Assembly (NCBI RefSeq): GCF_002127325.2
Contig: NC_035433.2
Location: forward strand, 13,488,111 to 13,552,110
DNA: 64,000 nucleotides
Direction: 5' to 3'
Origin: Helianthus annuus
Lineage: Eukaryota > Streptophyta > Magnoliopsida > Asterales > Asteraceae
The translations under genes and the position numbers were made by a program. The notes under the pieces were generated by a model. It saw nothing but the letters and a program-made list of their open reading frames with translations, did not search any database and had not been told where the DNA came from. Shown in pieces: positions 1 to 10,643 of this stretch; within the stretch, counting starts at the first letter, position 1; each line of letters begins with the position of its first letter.

Positions 1-1057
1 TCTTTCACCAACATGATCCATCTTGTCACATTTCCGTGCCACATCCTAAGGCACTACTCATTGTGCTGGTAGTTACACATTCCACACCATGGTCAATTGT
101 CGTCGATTATGTCCCGATTGATTCGTAAGTGTTGACTCCCATAAGTCGCTTACTAGGGTTAAGGATTCGCTTGAAGCCAATTTGCTGGTGTTCGTTGCAA
201 GAAATCAGGGTCGTCCTAATACTGAAGTCGGTGAGATACTATGATTACCCTCTTGCCCCTCGATCTTGCAAGTTGGTCGAGTAATACAGAGTTTGTTGCT
301 AGGGTGTTGCAGAAGTGATCGCATTTCAGGATCTAAGGCGTCTACACATTGAGCTCCAGCGAACGAAGAGGAGTGAGAAAGTATAGTCCAATCATTTGAC
401 GCTGAGCCATCCAACTCAGGGACGTTCGTACTAGCACCTAACATTCTACACAGTTCGCTAGGCGTTCAGATGTGTGATCAGGTGATACTCGATAGCATTG
501 AGATTCGTGAGAATTCAGAAATGGGTGAAAAGATCATGTTCGAGTAGGAGAAAATCACTGCTATGACTCCTATAGACTGCTGAGTTTTACATAACATCAA
601 TTAATAGAGCGGAACACCTCTCACACTCGTTAAGCCTCACTAGGACTCACATGCACCCCACATTATTATTATGTGTGCACCCATAATAATAAGGCAATTT
701 GCATGCTTATCTCAGTTCCTCTTAACTCGCGCTAAAAGGTTCCCCGAATTCGAGCAATAAGACAGATGACACCACAACATAGATCATGAAAGTTCAAGAA
801 GAGTCGCAGTCTTAAAACACGTAACATGGGTTGGTAACATAGAAGTTCATACTGCAGTGCTAAGTGTGCATTCACGTGTGATGTTATTCATAATCAAACA
901 CTAGATATACTATGCAATAGTAAACGAGAAACGAACCTTGCAGTCTGGAGCTGAGTGTCATGGTCGATTTCGGATCTGTTCGGTTATAGTCTGGTTTTAT
1001 ATAAAAAAAACGTTTTAAAAACCAAGTTCACTATAACCAGTGGCTCTGATACCAAAC
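1..1057 (-). mobile_element. gypsy1 internal 5' part, duplicate copy
   Basis: This stretch repeats 9586-10643 at about 99% identity (offset 9585, then 9586 after a one-base A-run difference). On the minus strand it begins with a primer binding site next to the LTR at 1058 and continues into decayed gag, for example the open frame at 205-444, which differs from 9790-10029 by one residue (Lys versus Ile). It runs off the left edge of the window. Because an LTR and then a further internal region follow on its right, it is best read as the internal part of a second unit of a tandem gypsy array. No intact gene is present. Confidence 0.85.
1037..1054 (-). promoter_or_regulatory. tRNA-iMet primer binding site (middle LTR)
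   Basis: The minus strand reads TGGTATCAGAGCCACTGG, three bases inside the LTR end (TGACA). TGGTATCAGAGC is the usual plant retrotransposon primer site complementary to the 3' end of initiator methionine tRNA. It fixes the element's orientation as minus. The same site occurs at 10623-10640 and, on the plus strand, at 19772-19789. Confidence 0.9.
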
Positions 1058-4050
1058 TGTCACACCCCCAAAATACCACATGCGAAAACCCCCGCGGGGC
1101 GTGTGACGTACCAGGAGCCAAGCCACCAATCACATTGAACTCATAAATATATTTAAATAAAACTTTCATTCATTAACATAAAGGGTTACAAACATTACAT
1201 ATCATTCATTGTGTACAGCGGAAGCAAAACTCATTTGTTAAGTGTTTAGTAAACCATGTGTACATTAATCATTTAGCTTGTGTTGAGATTCCATGTATCA
1301 CGACCCATGACCACTCCAGCATCCCAGACAGCAATTCCCAATGATACAAACCTACAACCTGCAAGCATGCAGACAAGTGTGTCAGACGACGCTGGTGAGT
1401 TCAAAGTTTTGTTACCGAGTTTAGTTACCAGATATATGTATGAAACAGTTTAACGACTTGATTCGATGTTGTTATTAACTCGATTATCGTATGTGGCGAC
1501 TAGATGTGAATGCCCAACCCCCAATGCCTCCATTTAGGCATTGGTCATGAGGTCAAGGTATCAAACAACCTTGAATAGATGTAAGGGGTCTTATATGTAC
1601 ACGATGTGAATGCCCAACCCCAATGCCTCTAACTAGGCATTGGTCATGAGGTCCAGGTAATTAGTTCACGCCCGTCCTTTCGGCCCGGTGTGAGGGTGCC
1701 AAACCTAATAGCGCTATCAACTAAATACCTCGTTGCTTCTTCAGCAACACGGTAGATGTATGGGGTCTTACATGATTTATACTGTGTTCAATAACCAACA
1801 TCCCAAATAAACAGTTTACCCAGTATTCCCTTTAGAAATGTGTACCAGATGTCCCAAACCACCGGGACGCATGCTTAGAAAAGTGCAGTGAACTCACCTT
1901 GGTTTGCTCGGTATGATTAGTTACTTGTTCACACTTAGTTAATCGAAGCCTATGGTGTTCATGTACACGTAATCAGTTTACATTCGCATGACTCGCGTAT
2001 AAATTGTAATCATATTGTGTTCAAGCAACAATCACCAAGTAGCACAAAAACAGTTATTCAACTCAAACAAATCCGAAATTCACATGTATGTTTCGTAACA
2101 GTGCTTAATAGTTAGGTGAGCTATTCATCATAAATATCACTCTACGTTACATAATATATATTCAGTTCACACATGTATTCACATCCTACGCATATCATAC
2201 CACAACAATTAAGTATTACACAACAGTTAACTGGGTTACTCCATTAATTTGTTTATCACAAGTTAACACCCTATTTAACTACCCCGTCAGATTCAACCAT
2301 ATGCTCATATCATGCGATGCTTACATGTATTCACAACAATCATTATTTACTCACACACACAATCAAGGTTATAGCTTATCATCATAATAACTATCTATCC
2401 TACCCTCCCATGACCGATTACATGCATAAAGGATATTGTACTGACCTCATCGAATCACTACCCCATGCAAATCCTATCCCCATGATTATTAGGGTATCCA
2501 TCACGTGAACAGCCCCTCCATGTGATGTTATGATCAACATTAGCGGCCCAATAGAATTACTTCTAGTTGCAATATTGACAAAATTACTTAATAATTGTCG
2601 GCTAAAGCATTGATTCACGACAAATCTTATCTTAGTTTATAAACTCATCAGACCCTTTAGTTTATAACTCGGTGTTAATTAATCTTGATTTATTTACGGC
2701 CCAAACCATGACCCACTACTACTCATATTCATGCAATCTAATTTCATGTGTGTATACGATCCACTTTTTAGAATTCATCTATTTGATTTGTATGATCAAT
2801 TCACAATAATAAACAGTTTATCCCATAACCATTCATCCTTATTTACATTAAATCAACCAACAATGGTTACTTCACTACTTGATTTAAATTAACAATTATA
2901 ACAGCCTTATTTAGGAACTCTATAACAATTATACATACCCAACTAATATTGATTCATAACAGCCAACTAATTTGTTCTAAACATCTCAAGCATGTGACCC
3001 GACTTATAGTATTATATCATGTATTTAAACTCATAAATCACATATACCTTATTTAATTAACACCTACTCGAGCAGCTAATCACAACAAAAGAACTATGAT
3101 AACAAAAAGAATGATTCACTAACCGCACACTTGATCCAAAAGAATGATGTCTCGCGAGGGGGGGGTCTGCTACTGCTGCCGTACATAATTTTGAAGGGAT
3201 AGTAGGGTTTGCAAACTCTTAGGGGAAAACTGATGTGCCTAACAATATAATTATTGTTGCCCACATGCACTAGGTTTCGGCCCAATCAAGATAATCTACA
3301 AGTCTCCTCATAGGCCCAAAAGAGAAGTCCACATGCAGCCCATGTTTGTGTGATATGACTGTTTTGTGCGGTCCCACCACTAGCCGTCCAAGTTATGTTA
3401 TTGTTGTTGACCTTTTGATCTTGTGCCCTCTACTGTCGTGATGATGATGATGTTTTATGTTGATGATGTCTGCCGCCAAATCTAGCATATATGCATATGC
3501 ATATGCTATTATTTTATAACACTCCCAAAATTCCTTCCATGTGATGTTGCTGTAGATTCTTTGATGATGATCATAATTGTGAAGTCTTGGTCAATGTTCC
3601 CAATTAATTCATGTGTCCCCTTTAGGGTTTTATAATAAAATTACATGAATTTGGTGGAGACTTGTGCACTTAAGGGGGCTGAGTTGGGCTTGGTTTGGGT
3701 TCGAGTGAAGTTTGGGCCGAAAGCAGATGAACATAGGAGGGAGGGTTCGGCCCTTAGATCCAGTGTGCGACTATCAACATATGTCATGAACCTTTAGCGT
3801 CTAGCAACCCTTGCTATTTCGAATATACAACAAGTATACAATGACATGTTCAATAGTTCCCATAACAGTGACCAGTTCACAATGTACAACAGAACCTAAA
3901 TAGAAATAACACGTGCGTAGAGAACCTGAGAAATCCGAGTTGTCACATCATCCCCAACTTGAAAGAAATTTCGTCCCGAAATTTAACAGGTAACCCAAAG
4001 CAGTCTGAATGTTAGATCAGGATGACTGTGGATTTTCCGCGAGTGTCACA
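1058..4050 (-). repeat. gypsy1 LTR, left/middle copy
   Basis: This LTR is 2993 bp with TG...CA ends (plus strand TGTCACACCCCC at the left, GAGTGTCACA at the right). It aligns with 10644-13637 with only about a dozen visible differences, including a G-run length change near 3160. Its right side is flanked by a polypurine tract and its left side by a primer binding site, so it acts as the 3' LTR of one unit and the 5' LTR of the next. It is related to the LTR of gypsy2: both carry the same 'gtttggcaccctcac' neighbourhood and a CAATGC-type hairpin. The short open frames inside it (for example 2317-2508) are not gene-like. Confidence 0.9.
1505..1660. repeat. twin hairpin repeat inside gypsy1 LTR
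   Basis: Two ~55-bp units start at 1505 and 1605, a 100-bp period. Each holds a perfect 9-bp stem, CCAATGCCT/AGGCATTGG, at 1521-1544 and 1620-1643. The six-base loops differ (ccattt versus ctaact) while the stems are identical. The pair is duplicated in the right LTR near 11091-11246, and gypsy2 LTRs carry a related stem near 19277 and 26177. Confidence 0.8.
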
Positions 4051-4265
4051 TCATCCCCAACTTGAAAGGGAATTTCGTCCCGAAATTCACCAGATGCATT
4101 CGATTTGGATTGGTCAGCTGGGAATAAGTGATGGTACTTGAGCTTCATCTGATCCTCGCGTTCCCACGTGAACTTCGGTATGCGTCTTGAGTTCCAACGA
4201 ACTCTCACGATTGAAATTCGACTATGATGACAAACCTTGACTTCCTCCCAGGGTGAGACTTCCAA
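4051..4265 (-). pseudogene. gypsy1 integrase C-terminal / chromodomain-like end
   Basis: The minus-strand frame carries VRVRWNSRRIPKFTWERED followed by a KYHHLF-type segment. This resembles the degenerate chromodomain-like tail that ends many plant Ty3/gypsy integrases (pattern W-S-R-R-x-P-x-F-T-W-E). The frame runs on through the polypurine tract region into the LTR. It is the best-preserved piece of this element's pol. Upstream integrase sequence (about 6971-7690 and 4266-4574 on the minus strand) is too broken to delimit, and LINE-A interrupts it. Confidence 0.7.
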
Positions 4266-4589
4266 TATGACACGCTCGCCTGCAGCGAACTCCCGGTGTT
4301 TCCTAAGTTATCAGGTTTCCTAGCGATCACGTGTTGTCGCCACACGATTTCCACTCTACATAATCTTCCCAAGAGTTTCGAGTGCAAGTCCTGGACCCGT
4401 GATTAGTTTGTCATCCACCTCAATCCACGAAAAGATTGGCATTATCATCCATGCAATGCCTCAAACAGAGCTGTCTAAATGCTAGGATGGTAGTTGTTGC
4501 AGTAAATCCAACCAGAGGTAGGTGTCCTTCCAATGTTACTAAGTCAATCACACACATGCCCGTAGCATGTCTTCAAGTGTCAGGATGGT

Positions 4590-6955
4590 GTCGAAATTTG
4601 AACTTAAGACCAAAAAACCTTGGATAGAAAGCAAAGGCGATAGAGGATGGAGAGGGCGATATCGGCGATTTGGTGAAACCATAGACGATCCTGCTAACCT
4701 CGGATTTCGATTGATCTTGACTAGTATCTAAGGAATTAATCGTTCTTTAGGTCTACTCATTTGAAGTCAAACTAGGGTTTAGTGTTCTTGGGATCCGTTT
4801 TTATTGAAGTTAGCGGCTGTCTTCTTTAATTTTGACTAGGGTTCCGTATCCAAGTGGGGCTGACAAAGGCAATTTGTGTTTTACGAGGCTACATCAATAT
4901 TTTTTGTCTGATTCTTTGTTCCCTTGTTCGAGGTTACATATTACGGCTGCTAGGGTTTTCTTTCTGACAAAGACAGCCGTCATACATATTATAGTTTAAT
5001 CAGATTGCTTACATCTGATTAGTGGTTGATATTGTACGAATTTCGGGTGACGGGTTTTGGCTAATCATTCATCCAATATCGGAATTCTGATTGTTTCGGT
5101 AGTTGATTGTGATCGTTTTTTGGGTGACGGCTGCTAGGGTTTGATCGATAATCCTAGTTGTGTTCGGCTAGGGTTTGCCAACTTTGGGATGGATGATGTT
5201 AGTGGTTCTGGTGGAAAACAACAGGATCTTCATGCGACACCGAGGGCAACGTTTGAAGAAATTGCAGCAAGGTTTAAAATCATAGACGATCTCTCGGCTC
5301 AAACTGAATCTCGTGATGTTAACATAATTGATGATTTGGTTAAGAATTCAGTTCCAATTGAAGCTGAAAACCTGCGGTCAGCAACTAGGGTTTCTGATTG
5401 GGAAGGGATTAAGCAAGCTACCAAGAGATATGCGCAAAGATTGGAATTCAATGCGGCTGCTTTGGCAGGTCATGGGAATTTGCAACCTTCAGCGACGACG
5501 GAACCGGTATCATTTGCAAATGCAGTAAAGAACTCGAAGGAGAAGGTGCCGGTGAACTTTAGGGAGATGGAGTCTTCTGAGGTTGTCGATGGAGCTGATG
5601 TTGTTATTCCGTTGGCTTCGGTTAAGCAAGTCACGGACAGGTATGCAAACACTCTCTATGGGTATTTCTTGGGTAAACGGCTAGCGTTTCCGGTGGTGGA
5701 TTACTTTGCTAAGAACAATTGGGTTAAGTATGGTCTGGATAGATTGATGATGAATGCGAATGGCTTCTTCTTCTTTAAGTTTAAAACTAAGGAAGGGATG
5801 GATAAAATGTTAGAGGATGGGCCATGGATGATAAGAAATGTTCCGATTATCTTGAAGATGTGGTCGGCCTCTATCAAACTAGAAAAAGAGGATCTTAAAG
5901 CTATTCCGGTGTGGGTAAAGATGCACGATGTGCCGCTAACAGCTTATACCGAGGATGGTCTTAGTTTGATTGCATCAAAGATAGGGGTGCCTAAGATGTT
6001 GGATACGTATTCTGCTACGATGTGTGCTGAATCTTGGGGAAGAAGTAGTTACGCTAGAGCTCTTATTGAAGTGCAGGCGGGGGCTGAATTAAAATTAAGT
6101 GTCACTGTTGCCATTCCATCTTTAGATGGTAATGGTTATTCTAAGGTGGAAGTCAAAATTGAATATGATTGGGAGCCTTTAAGGTGTTCGTATTGCTGCG
6201 TTTTTGGTCATGATGATAGTTCGTGCCCAAAGAACCCTCAGGTTGTTCCGAATGGGGATTATGGAAAAAAGGGTGATGATTTTCAGGTTGTAGGTGCTAA
6301 AAAGAAGAAAGCTACTACTCAAGGGCTTCATATAAAAAATCAAAAACCTAAGGTAGTCTATCGTCCGGTTGTCAAACCTAAACCGAATTCGGCTGTGAAA
6401 AATTCGAATCAGGTTTCAACGTCGAACCCCTTTGATAGTCTTAAAGATGACGATGGTAATGGTACCATGGTGGGTCGAGTGGCTGGTAATCAGGGAGGTA
6501 CCACCGTGGGTCGGGTTGAGAAGAAACCTTCGAGGGACGAGCAGGAATCGGATGAGGAGGAGGTCGAAGAAGTCTACAACGAAACTAGTGCATTTATGAC
6601 ATCGGGTACTCATCCTTTTTCTTCAAAAGCAGGGGCAAGCACCTCTTCTTCCAAGTTCTCGAATGGATAGATTGTCTGCTTTTTGTCTGAAGGGGATGCG
6701 GGTTTGTGGCCACTTTATTTTTGATGATGGTGGTTGACATTATGTGTTTGTGTTTTGCATTGTTTGTCTACTAGATGTCGAGTCATGATGTATAGTAGAC
6801 TAGGTTTTTGGGGTTTTATAGGTCTTTGGTTTTGTTTTGTTTTACATATATGGGGCATGTCCTGTATATGAACTAGTGTGGAACACATCCTCACTACTTG
6901 TACTTCATTGCGGTTGCATTTTAATAGAATCACCGGGGTAACCCTTTACCCAAAA
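4590..6955 (+). mobile_element. LINE-A: ORF1-only L1-type element
   Basis: The insertion is flanked by a 15-bp target-site duplication AAGTGTCAGGATGGT (4575-4589 and 6956-6970). It has a ~600-bp leader, one open frame (5189-6670), a ~285-bp 3' UTR and an end of hairpin GGGTAA-CCCT-TTACCC plus A run. No ORF2 (endonuclease/RT) is present. The related gypsy2 copy keeps the uninterrupted site near 23425-23450 (on the minus strand TGTCAGGATGGTTCG), which shows the empty allele. The complete leader and ORF argue against simple 5' truncation. This is one of three such copies in the window. Confidence 0.9.
5189..6670 (+). CDS. LINE-A ORF1 protein, DUF4283 plus CCHC zinc knuckle
   Basis: This encodes an L1-type ORF1 protein of 493 residues, presumably an RNA-binding nucleocapsid-like protein of the LINE ribonucleoprotein. 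The start at 5189 (MDDVSGSGGK) is preferred over the in-frame ATG at 5141 because copies B and C begin at the matching residue (MEDRVKSGGK, MDERLQPGGR). A DUF4283 domain spans roughly residues 140-285, with the typical GKRLAFPVVDYFAKNNWVKY and LEDGPWMIR blocks. A C-X2-C-X4-H-X4-C knuckle (CSYCCVFGHDDSSC) lies near residue 335, followed by a basic linker and an acidic Ser/Glu-rich tail. The frame is intact. It is transposon-encoded, not a host gene. The protein is not followed by ORF2. Confidence 0.9.
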   Translation: MDDVSGSGGKQQDLHATPRATFEEIAARFKIIDDLSAQTESRDVNIIDDLVKNSVPIEAENLRSATRVSDWEGIKQATKRYAQRLEFNAAALAGHGNLQPSATTEPVSFANAVKNSKEKVPVNFREMESSEVVDGADVVIPLASVKQVTDRYANTLYGYFLGKRLAFPVVDYFAKNNWVKYGLDRLMMNANGFFFFKFKTKEGMDKMLEDGPWMIRNVPIILKMWSASIKLEKEDLKAIPVWVKMHDVPLTAYTEDGLSLIASKIGVPKMLDTYSATMCAESWGRSSYARALIEVQAGAELKLSVTVAIPSLDGNGYSKVEVKIEYDWEPLRCSYCCVFGHDDSSCPKNPQVVPNGDYGKKGDDFQVVGAKKKKATTQGLHIKNQKPKVVYRPVVKPKPNSAVKNSNQVSTSNPFDSLKDDDGNGTMVGRVAGNQGGTTVGRVEKKPSRDEQESDEEEVEEVYNETSAFMTSGTHPFSSKAGASTSSSKFSNG

Positions 6956-7697
6956 AAGTGTCAGGATGGTTCGTTTACTCTAACCGTTTGTCCCATGATG
7001 ATGAGTAATGTTCCTGTCTATACGTGAGCCAAGAGAGTTGTGTAATGCCTGTCATAAATCAGGTATAGCTTAAAATCAGAGGTGACGGGAGTTGGCACCT
7101 CGTGCCTAAAAAGCCGCCTCTCACAGAGGAATATTCACAACTTGTGAAGGTTCGACAGTTTCCTTAATTGCAAGAGAGTGTGCTGGTTGCGTGAGATGAT
7201 CAACGATCACCCAGGTGATACTGTTTCCGTTTCGAGTTGTAAGTAGACTAGTGCCAGAATCCAGGGCAGTCTGTTCTCATTTCCATATGGGTGTTTCTGG
7301 TTGCTGATACTTCGCCTTGACTTTCCCACAAGTCAAAGATCATTCATGTACATAGTTAGGTGGGCCTTCATGCCTGATCACCAATGCAAGATTTATAGAT
7401 CCTAATATCTCTCATCAAAACCCAAACGACTAGAATATGAAGGCCGGTGTGCTTTGCTCATCACGAGTTCCCTACAGTTGTCATATAATGAGACCCACAT
7501 TAGTTCCATAAGGTAGCAAATATCGTCCGACCTGTCTACGGTTGTTCCTCCATGCCCCGCATGGGTTTAACTTGAAAATTTTCTTCCTTCAGTTCTCCAG
7601 TTTGAACAGAGCGAGTCCGATCAGGTAAGTTAGAGTCAATAGTGAGTTTCAAAGCTCGCGCACGTTCCGGTTTCACAGTCGTAATCATTCAAAAGTT

Positions 7698-8009
7698 CTA
7701 TCCAGCGATGTCCTTACACGTTTTAGCTTTTTCGAAACAAGGGTACACAGGAGGCCCTTGTGATCGGTCTAAGTAATGCATTTGGTACCGTCCAAGTAAT
7801 GCCTCCAACTTAAATCCAAATACGACAGTTTCCACCGCAGGTTGTGACTCATGCAATTCCCTTTGTAAATCCACTACGTGCGTCATCGTCTCCCCGTGTT
7901 GCATCGGCGTGTAACCGGGTCTCCGCTTCGCACCATCATGGTATACCGCTAGATCACCCGTACTCTCGGGTAAAGACGTTGTTTGGTGCATTGTAGAGTC
8001 GGATTTCAA
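7698..8009 (-). pseudogene. gypsy1 RNase H remnant
   Basis: The minus-strand frame contains LAVYHDGAKRRPGYTPMQHG and later ETVVFGFKLEALLGRYQM. These match in order the gypsy RNase H pattern (V-Y-x-D-A-S...L-M-Q; E...A-V-V-F-A-L-K), but the active-site neighbourhood is altered. The same corrupted wording (QHEK, VDLQ, GFKLEALLGRYQM, DRSQ-PPVYPCF) appears in gypsy2 at 22470-22733, so the corruption predates both insertions. Confidence 0.75.
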
Positions 8010-8555
8010 AAGCTAAAAAAAACGTTCTCCTGTTTTGTCTCCCACGAATACACACCACCCTGCTGTGCTAAGGAGATTAAAGCTGCACAATCCTCGAAAA
8101 TCCCATGATGAATCTGTGATAGTCTCTAGTGAAACCAAGGAATTGTTGTATCCCTGAAAGAATCTTTGGTGCCAATCGGTTTCTAACAGAATGGATTTTA
8201 GCGAGATCCCCCATGCGTTCCACTCGTTGATTTCATGGCCAAAAATGTACCTTTCGAATCCAGTAGTCACATTTATCGAGACTTCACGCGGTGTGGCTCC
8301 TCGCCCCAGGAGCTCTCAAATAAGTTGCAAAGCTGCCCATGATGTTCTTTTCTCCTGGAAATGATCCAAAACGTCATCGACAAACACATTTGATTCTTGT
8401 GGTCCATAAAGCTGCTGGTCTGCTGATTAACTCAGCGATCATGGTGTACAAGTCGCAATGGCCACATTGAGTTCTATATGCCGTTCTAAGAGCATTCTCC
8501 CCTAGGACTTCCATCTGTTGATAGTTCATTCGTTAATCAATCCTCGAATAGGAGC

Positions 8556-8762
8556 TTAACCCTTGCAACTAGTCAACAGGTTGTCAATACATGGTCGAGG
8601 CGAACGGTTCTTGACTGTCACTTTGCTGAATTCTCGATAGTCAGTATGCATACGAAAAAGCTTATCTTCACGGATATAACTGGGGCTCCCCCAAAGCGAC
8701 AAACTAGGTCCAACAAAACTTCTGTCCATCAGTTCCTTCAGCCGGTTAGACAGTTCTTGCAA
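8556..8762 (-). pseudogene. gypsy1 reverse transcriptase fragment
   Basis: The minus-strand frame reads ELSNRLKELMDRSFVGPSLS and then FRMHTDYREFSKVTVKNRSP. This is a damaged version of the N-terminal fingers region of Ty3/gypsy RT (L-x-E-L-L-x-K-G-F-I-R-P-S; F-R-M-C-I-D-Y-R-x-L-N-K). The catalytic YVDD block is not readable downstream. A collinear counterpart with further damage is at 21600-21800 in gypsy2. Confidence 0.8.
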
Positions 8763-9029
8763 CCCTCCTGGTGCAAGATGGTAGAAGTACGAGTAATCAG
8801 GGCTGCCTCTGGTGGGAGATCAACTAAGATTCTTCTCTACATTTGTGGAAGTAGACCAGTAAATCCTACGGGCAACACATTGAGAGAAACCATGGGCAAT
8901 CGGTGGATCCTCGATCCTCTTTTCCTTAGTCTTAACATCCGTACCGGTTGCTAACATAGCAGGGTAGTCCCTTCGTAGATACTCATGGGTCTTCATTGCT
9001 AAAACGATGCTAACCTTTACGCCATGCTG

Positions 9030-9215
9030 TCACTTTAAAATAGACGACGGTCCCCCACTAAGAAAGAGGATATGAAAATTTTTCTTCTCACAGGGTATGC
9101 CTGCCTGATATCCGAGTAACCAACCCATACTAACTACTGCATAGAAACTACCAGGGACATCAGAAGGAAGGTCGATGTTGAACGCTTGTCCCATAAGGTC
9201 AAGTTTGCATCCCAA
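9030..9215 (-). pseudogene. gypsy1 protease-like fragment
   Basis: The minus-strand frame carries MGQAFNIDLPS and VVSMGWLLGYQAGIPCEKK, corresponding to the retropepsin-like region just before RT in plant gypsy polyproteins (F-D-V-I-L-G-M-D-W-L pattern). The Asp of the G-M-D-W motif is changed to Gly. The gypsy2 counterpart is at 21192-21401 and keeps VDWL. Confidence 0.65.
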
Positions 9216-9476
9216 CGAACATATAAGGCTTCAATTGACTTGCATCAGCCGACTCCACAACAGGTTCGATTTCAAGAAGCATCAGGGTTAAACAGAACAG
9301 AGACGAAGCGAATAGCTACCTATCCAAGCTATCGTGTTGCTATTATGCCTGGTATAGCCTGTGCCAATGCTAAATGTCTTTCCATGAGCTTCATTTCCAG
9401 TGTTGTTTTCGTCACGAGAATTTCCAGTACTGCCGTCGTTCCCTTGGTTGTCGTCACCTTGACTTAACACAGCCAA

Positions 9477-10622
9477 TCCTTGTCGAGGTCACCTTAGTTT
9501 CCATACTGTAAGCTACGATCACGAGTACCTTGATGTTTCCATGACTGTTGCCTCTAATGTCGTTGCTTGAAACGGAGCCCTACAATCTTTCACCAACAGG
9601 ATCCATCTTGTCACATTTCCGTGCCACATCCTAAGGCACTACTCATTGTGCTGGTAGTTACACATTCCACACCATGGTCAATTGTCGTCGATTATGTCCC
9701 GATTGATTCGTAAGTGTTGACTCCCATAAGTCGCTTACTAGGGTTAAGGATTCGCTTGAAGCCAATTTGCTGGTGTTCGTTGCAAGAAATCAGGGTCGTC
9801 CTAATACTGAAGTCGGTGAGATACTATGATTACCCTCTTGCCCCTCGATCTTGCAAGTTGGTCGAGTAATACAGAGTATGTTGCTAGGGTGTTGCAGAAG
9901 TGATCGCATTTCAGGATCTAAGGCGTCTACACATTGAGCTCCAGCGAACGAAGAGGAGTGAGAAAGTATAGTCCAATCATTTGACGCTGAGCCATCCAAC
10001 TCAGGGACGTTCGTACTAGCACCTAACATTCTACACAGTTCGCTAGGCGTTCAGATGTGTGATCAGGTGATACTCGATAGCATTGAGATTCGTGAGAATT
10101 CAGAAATGGGTGAAAAGATCATGTTAGAGTAGGAGAAAATCACTGCTATGACTCCTATAGACTGCTGAGTTTTACATAACATCAATTAATAGAGCGGAAC
10201 ACCTCTCACACTCGTTAAGCCTCACTAGGACTCACATGCACCCCACATTATTATTATGTGTGCACCCATAATAATAAGGCAATTTGCATGCTTATCTCAG
10301 TGCCTCTTAACTCGCGCTAAAAGGTTCCCCGAATTCGAGCAATAAGACAGATGACACCACAACATAGATCATGAAAGTTCAAGAAGAGTCGCAGTCTTAA
10401 AACACGTAACATGGGTTGGTAACATAGAAGTTCATACTGCAGTGCTAAGTGTGCATTCACGTGTGATGTTATTCATAATCAAACACTAGATATACTATGC
10501 AATAGTAAACGAGAAACGAACCTTGCAGTCTGGAGCTGAGTGTCATGGTCGATTTCGGATCTGTTCGGTTATAGTCTGCTTTTATATAAAAAAAAACGTT
10601 TTAAAAACCAAGTTCACTATAA
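9477..10622 (-). pseudogene. gypsy1 gag remnant
   Basis: This lies between the primer site and the protease-like fragment, where gag belongs. The longest frame, 9790-10029 (79 codons), has no domain I can name. I see no intact CCHC knuckle. The left part (9586 onward) is duplicated at 1-1036. It is assigned by position only. Confidence 0.5.
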
Positions 10623-10640
10623 CCAGTGGCTCTGATACCA
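10623..10640 (-). promoter_or_regulatory. tRNA-iMet primer binding site (right LTR)
   Basis: The minus strand reads TGGTATCAGAGCCACTGG three bases inside the end of the LTR at 10644. It primes minus-strand synthesis for the unit 4051-10643. Confidence 0.9.
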
Positions 10641-10643
10641 AAC

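Larger units (their letters stand above)
4051..10643 (-). mobile_element. gypsy1 internal region, decayed Ty3/gypsy gag-pol
   Basis: Read on the minus strand, this runs from the primer site at 10623-10640 to the polypurine tract beside the LTR at 4050. Removing LINE-A leaves about 4.2 kb, short for an autonomous gypsy internal region. Recognisable debris lies in the usual order: gag (about 10620-9480), protease-like (9030-9215), RT (8556-8762), RNase H (7698-8009), integrase remnants and a chromodomain-like end (4051-4265). All frames are broken by stops and shifts. The LTRs are nearly identical, so the copy moved recently despite lacking a working pol; it was probably mobilised in trans. Confidence 0.85.

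Noticed and set aside
2317..2508. Small open frame repeated at 11903-12094
   Set aside because: Identical only because it lies inside the duplicated gypsy1 LTR; no domain or codon signal.
5141..5188. Upstream ATG giving a 509-residue LINE-A ORF1
   Set aside because: The extra 16 residues have no counterpart in LINE-B or C, whose starts align with 5189.
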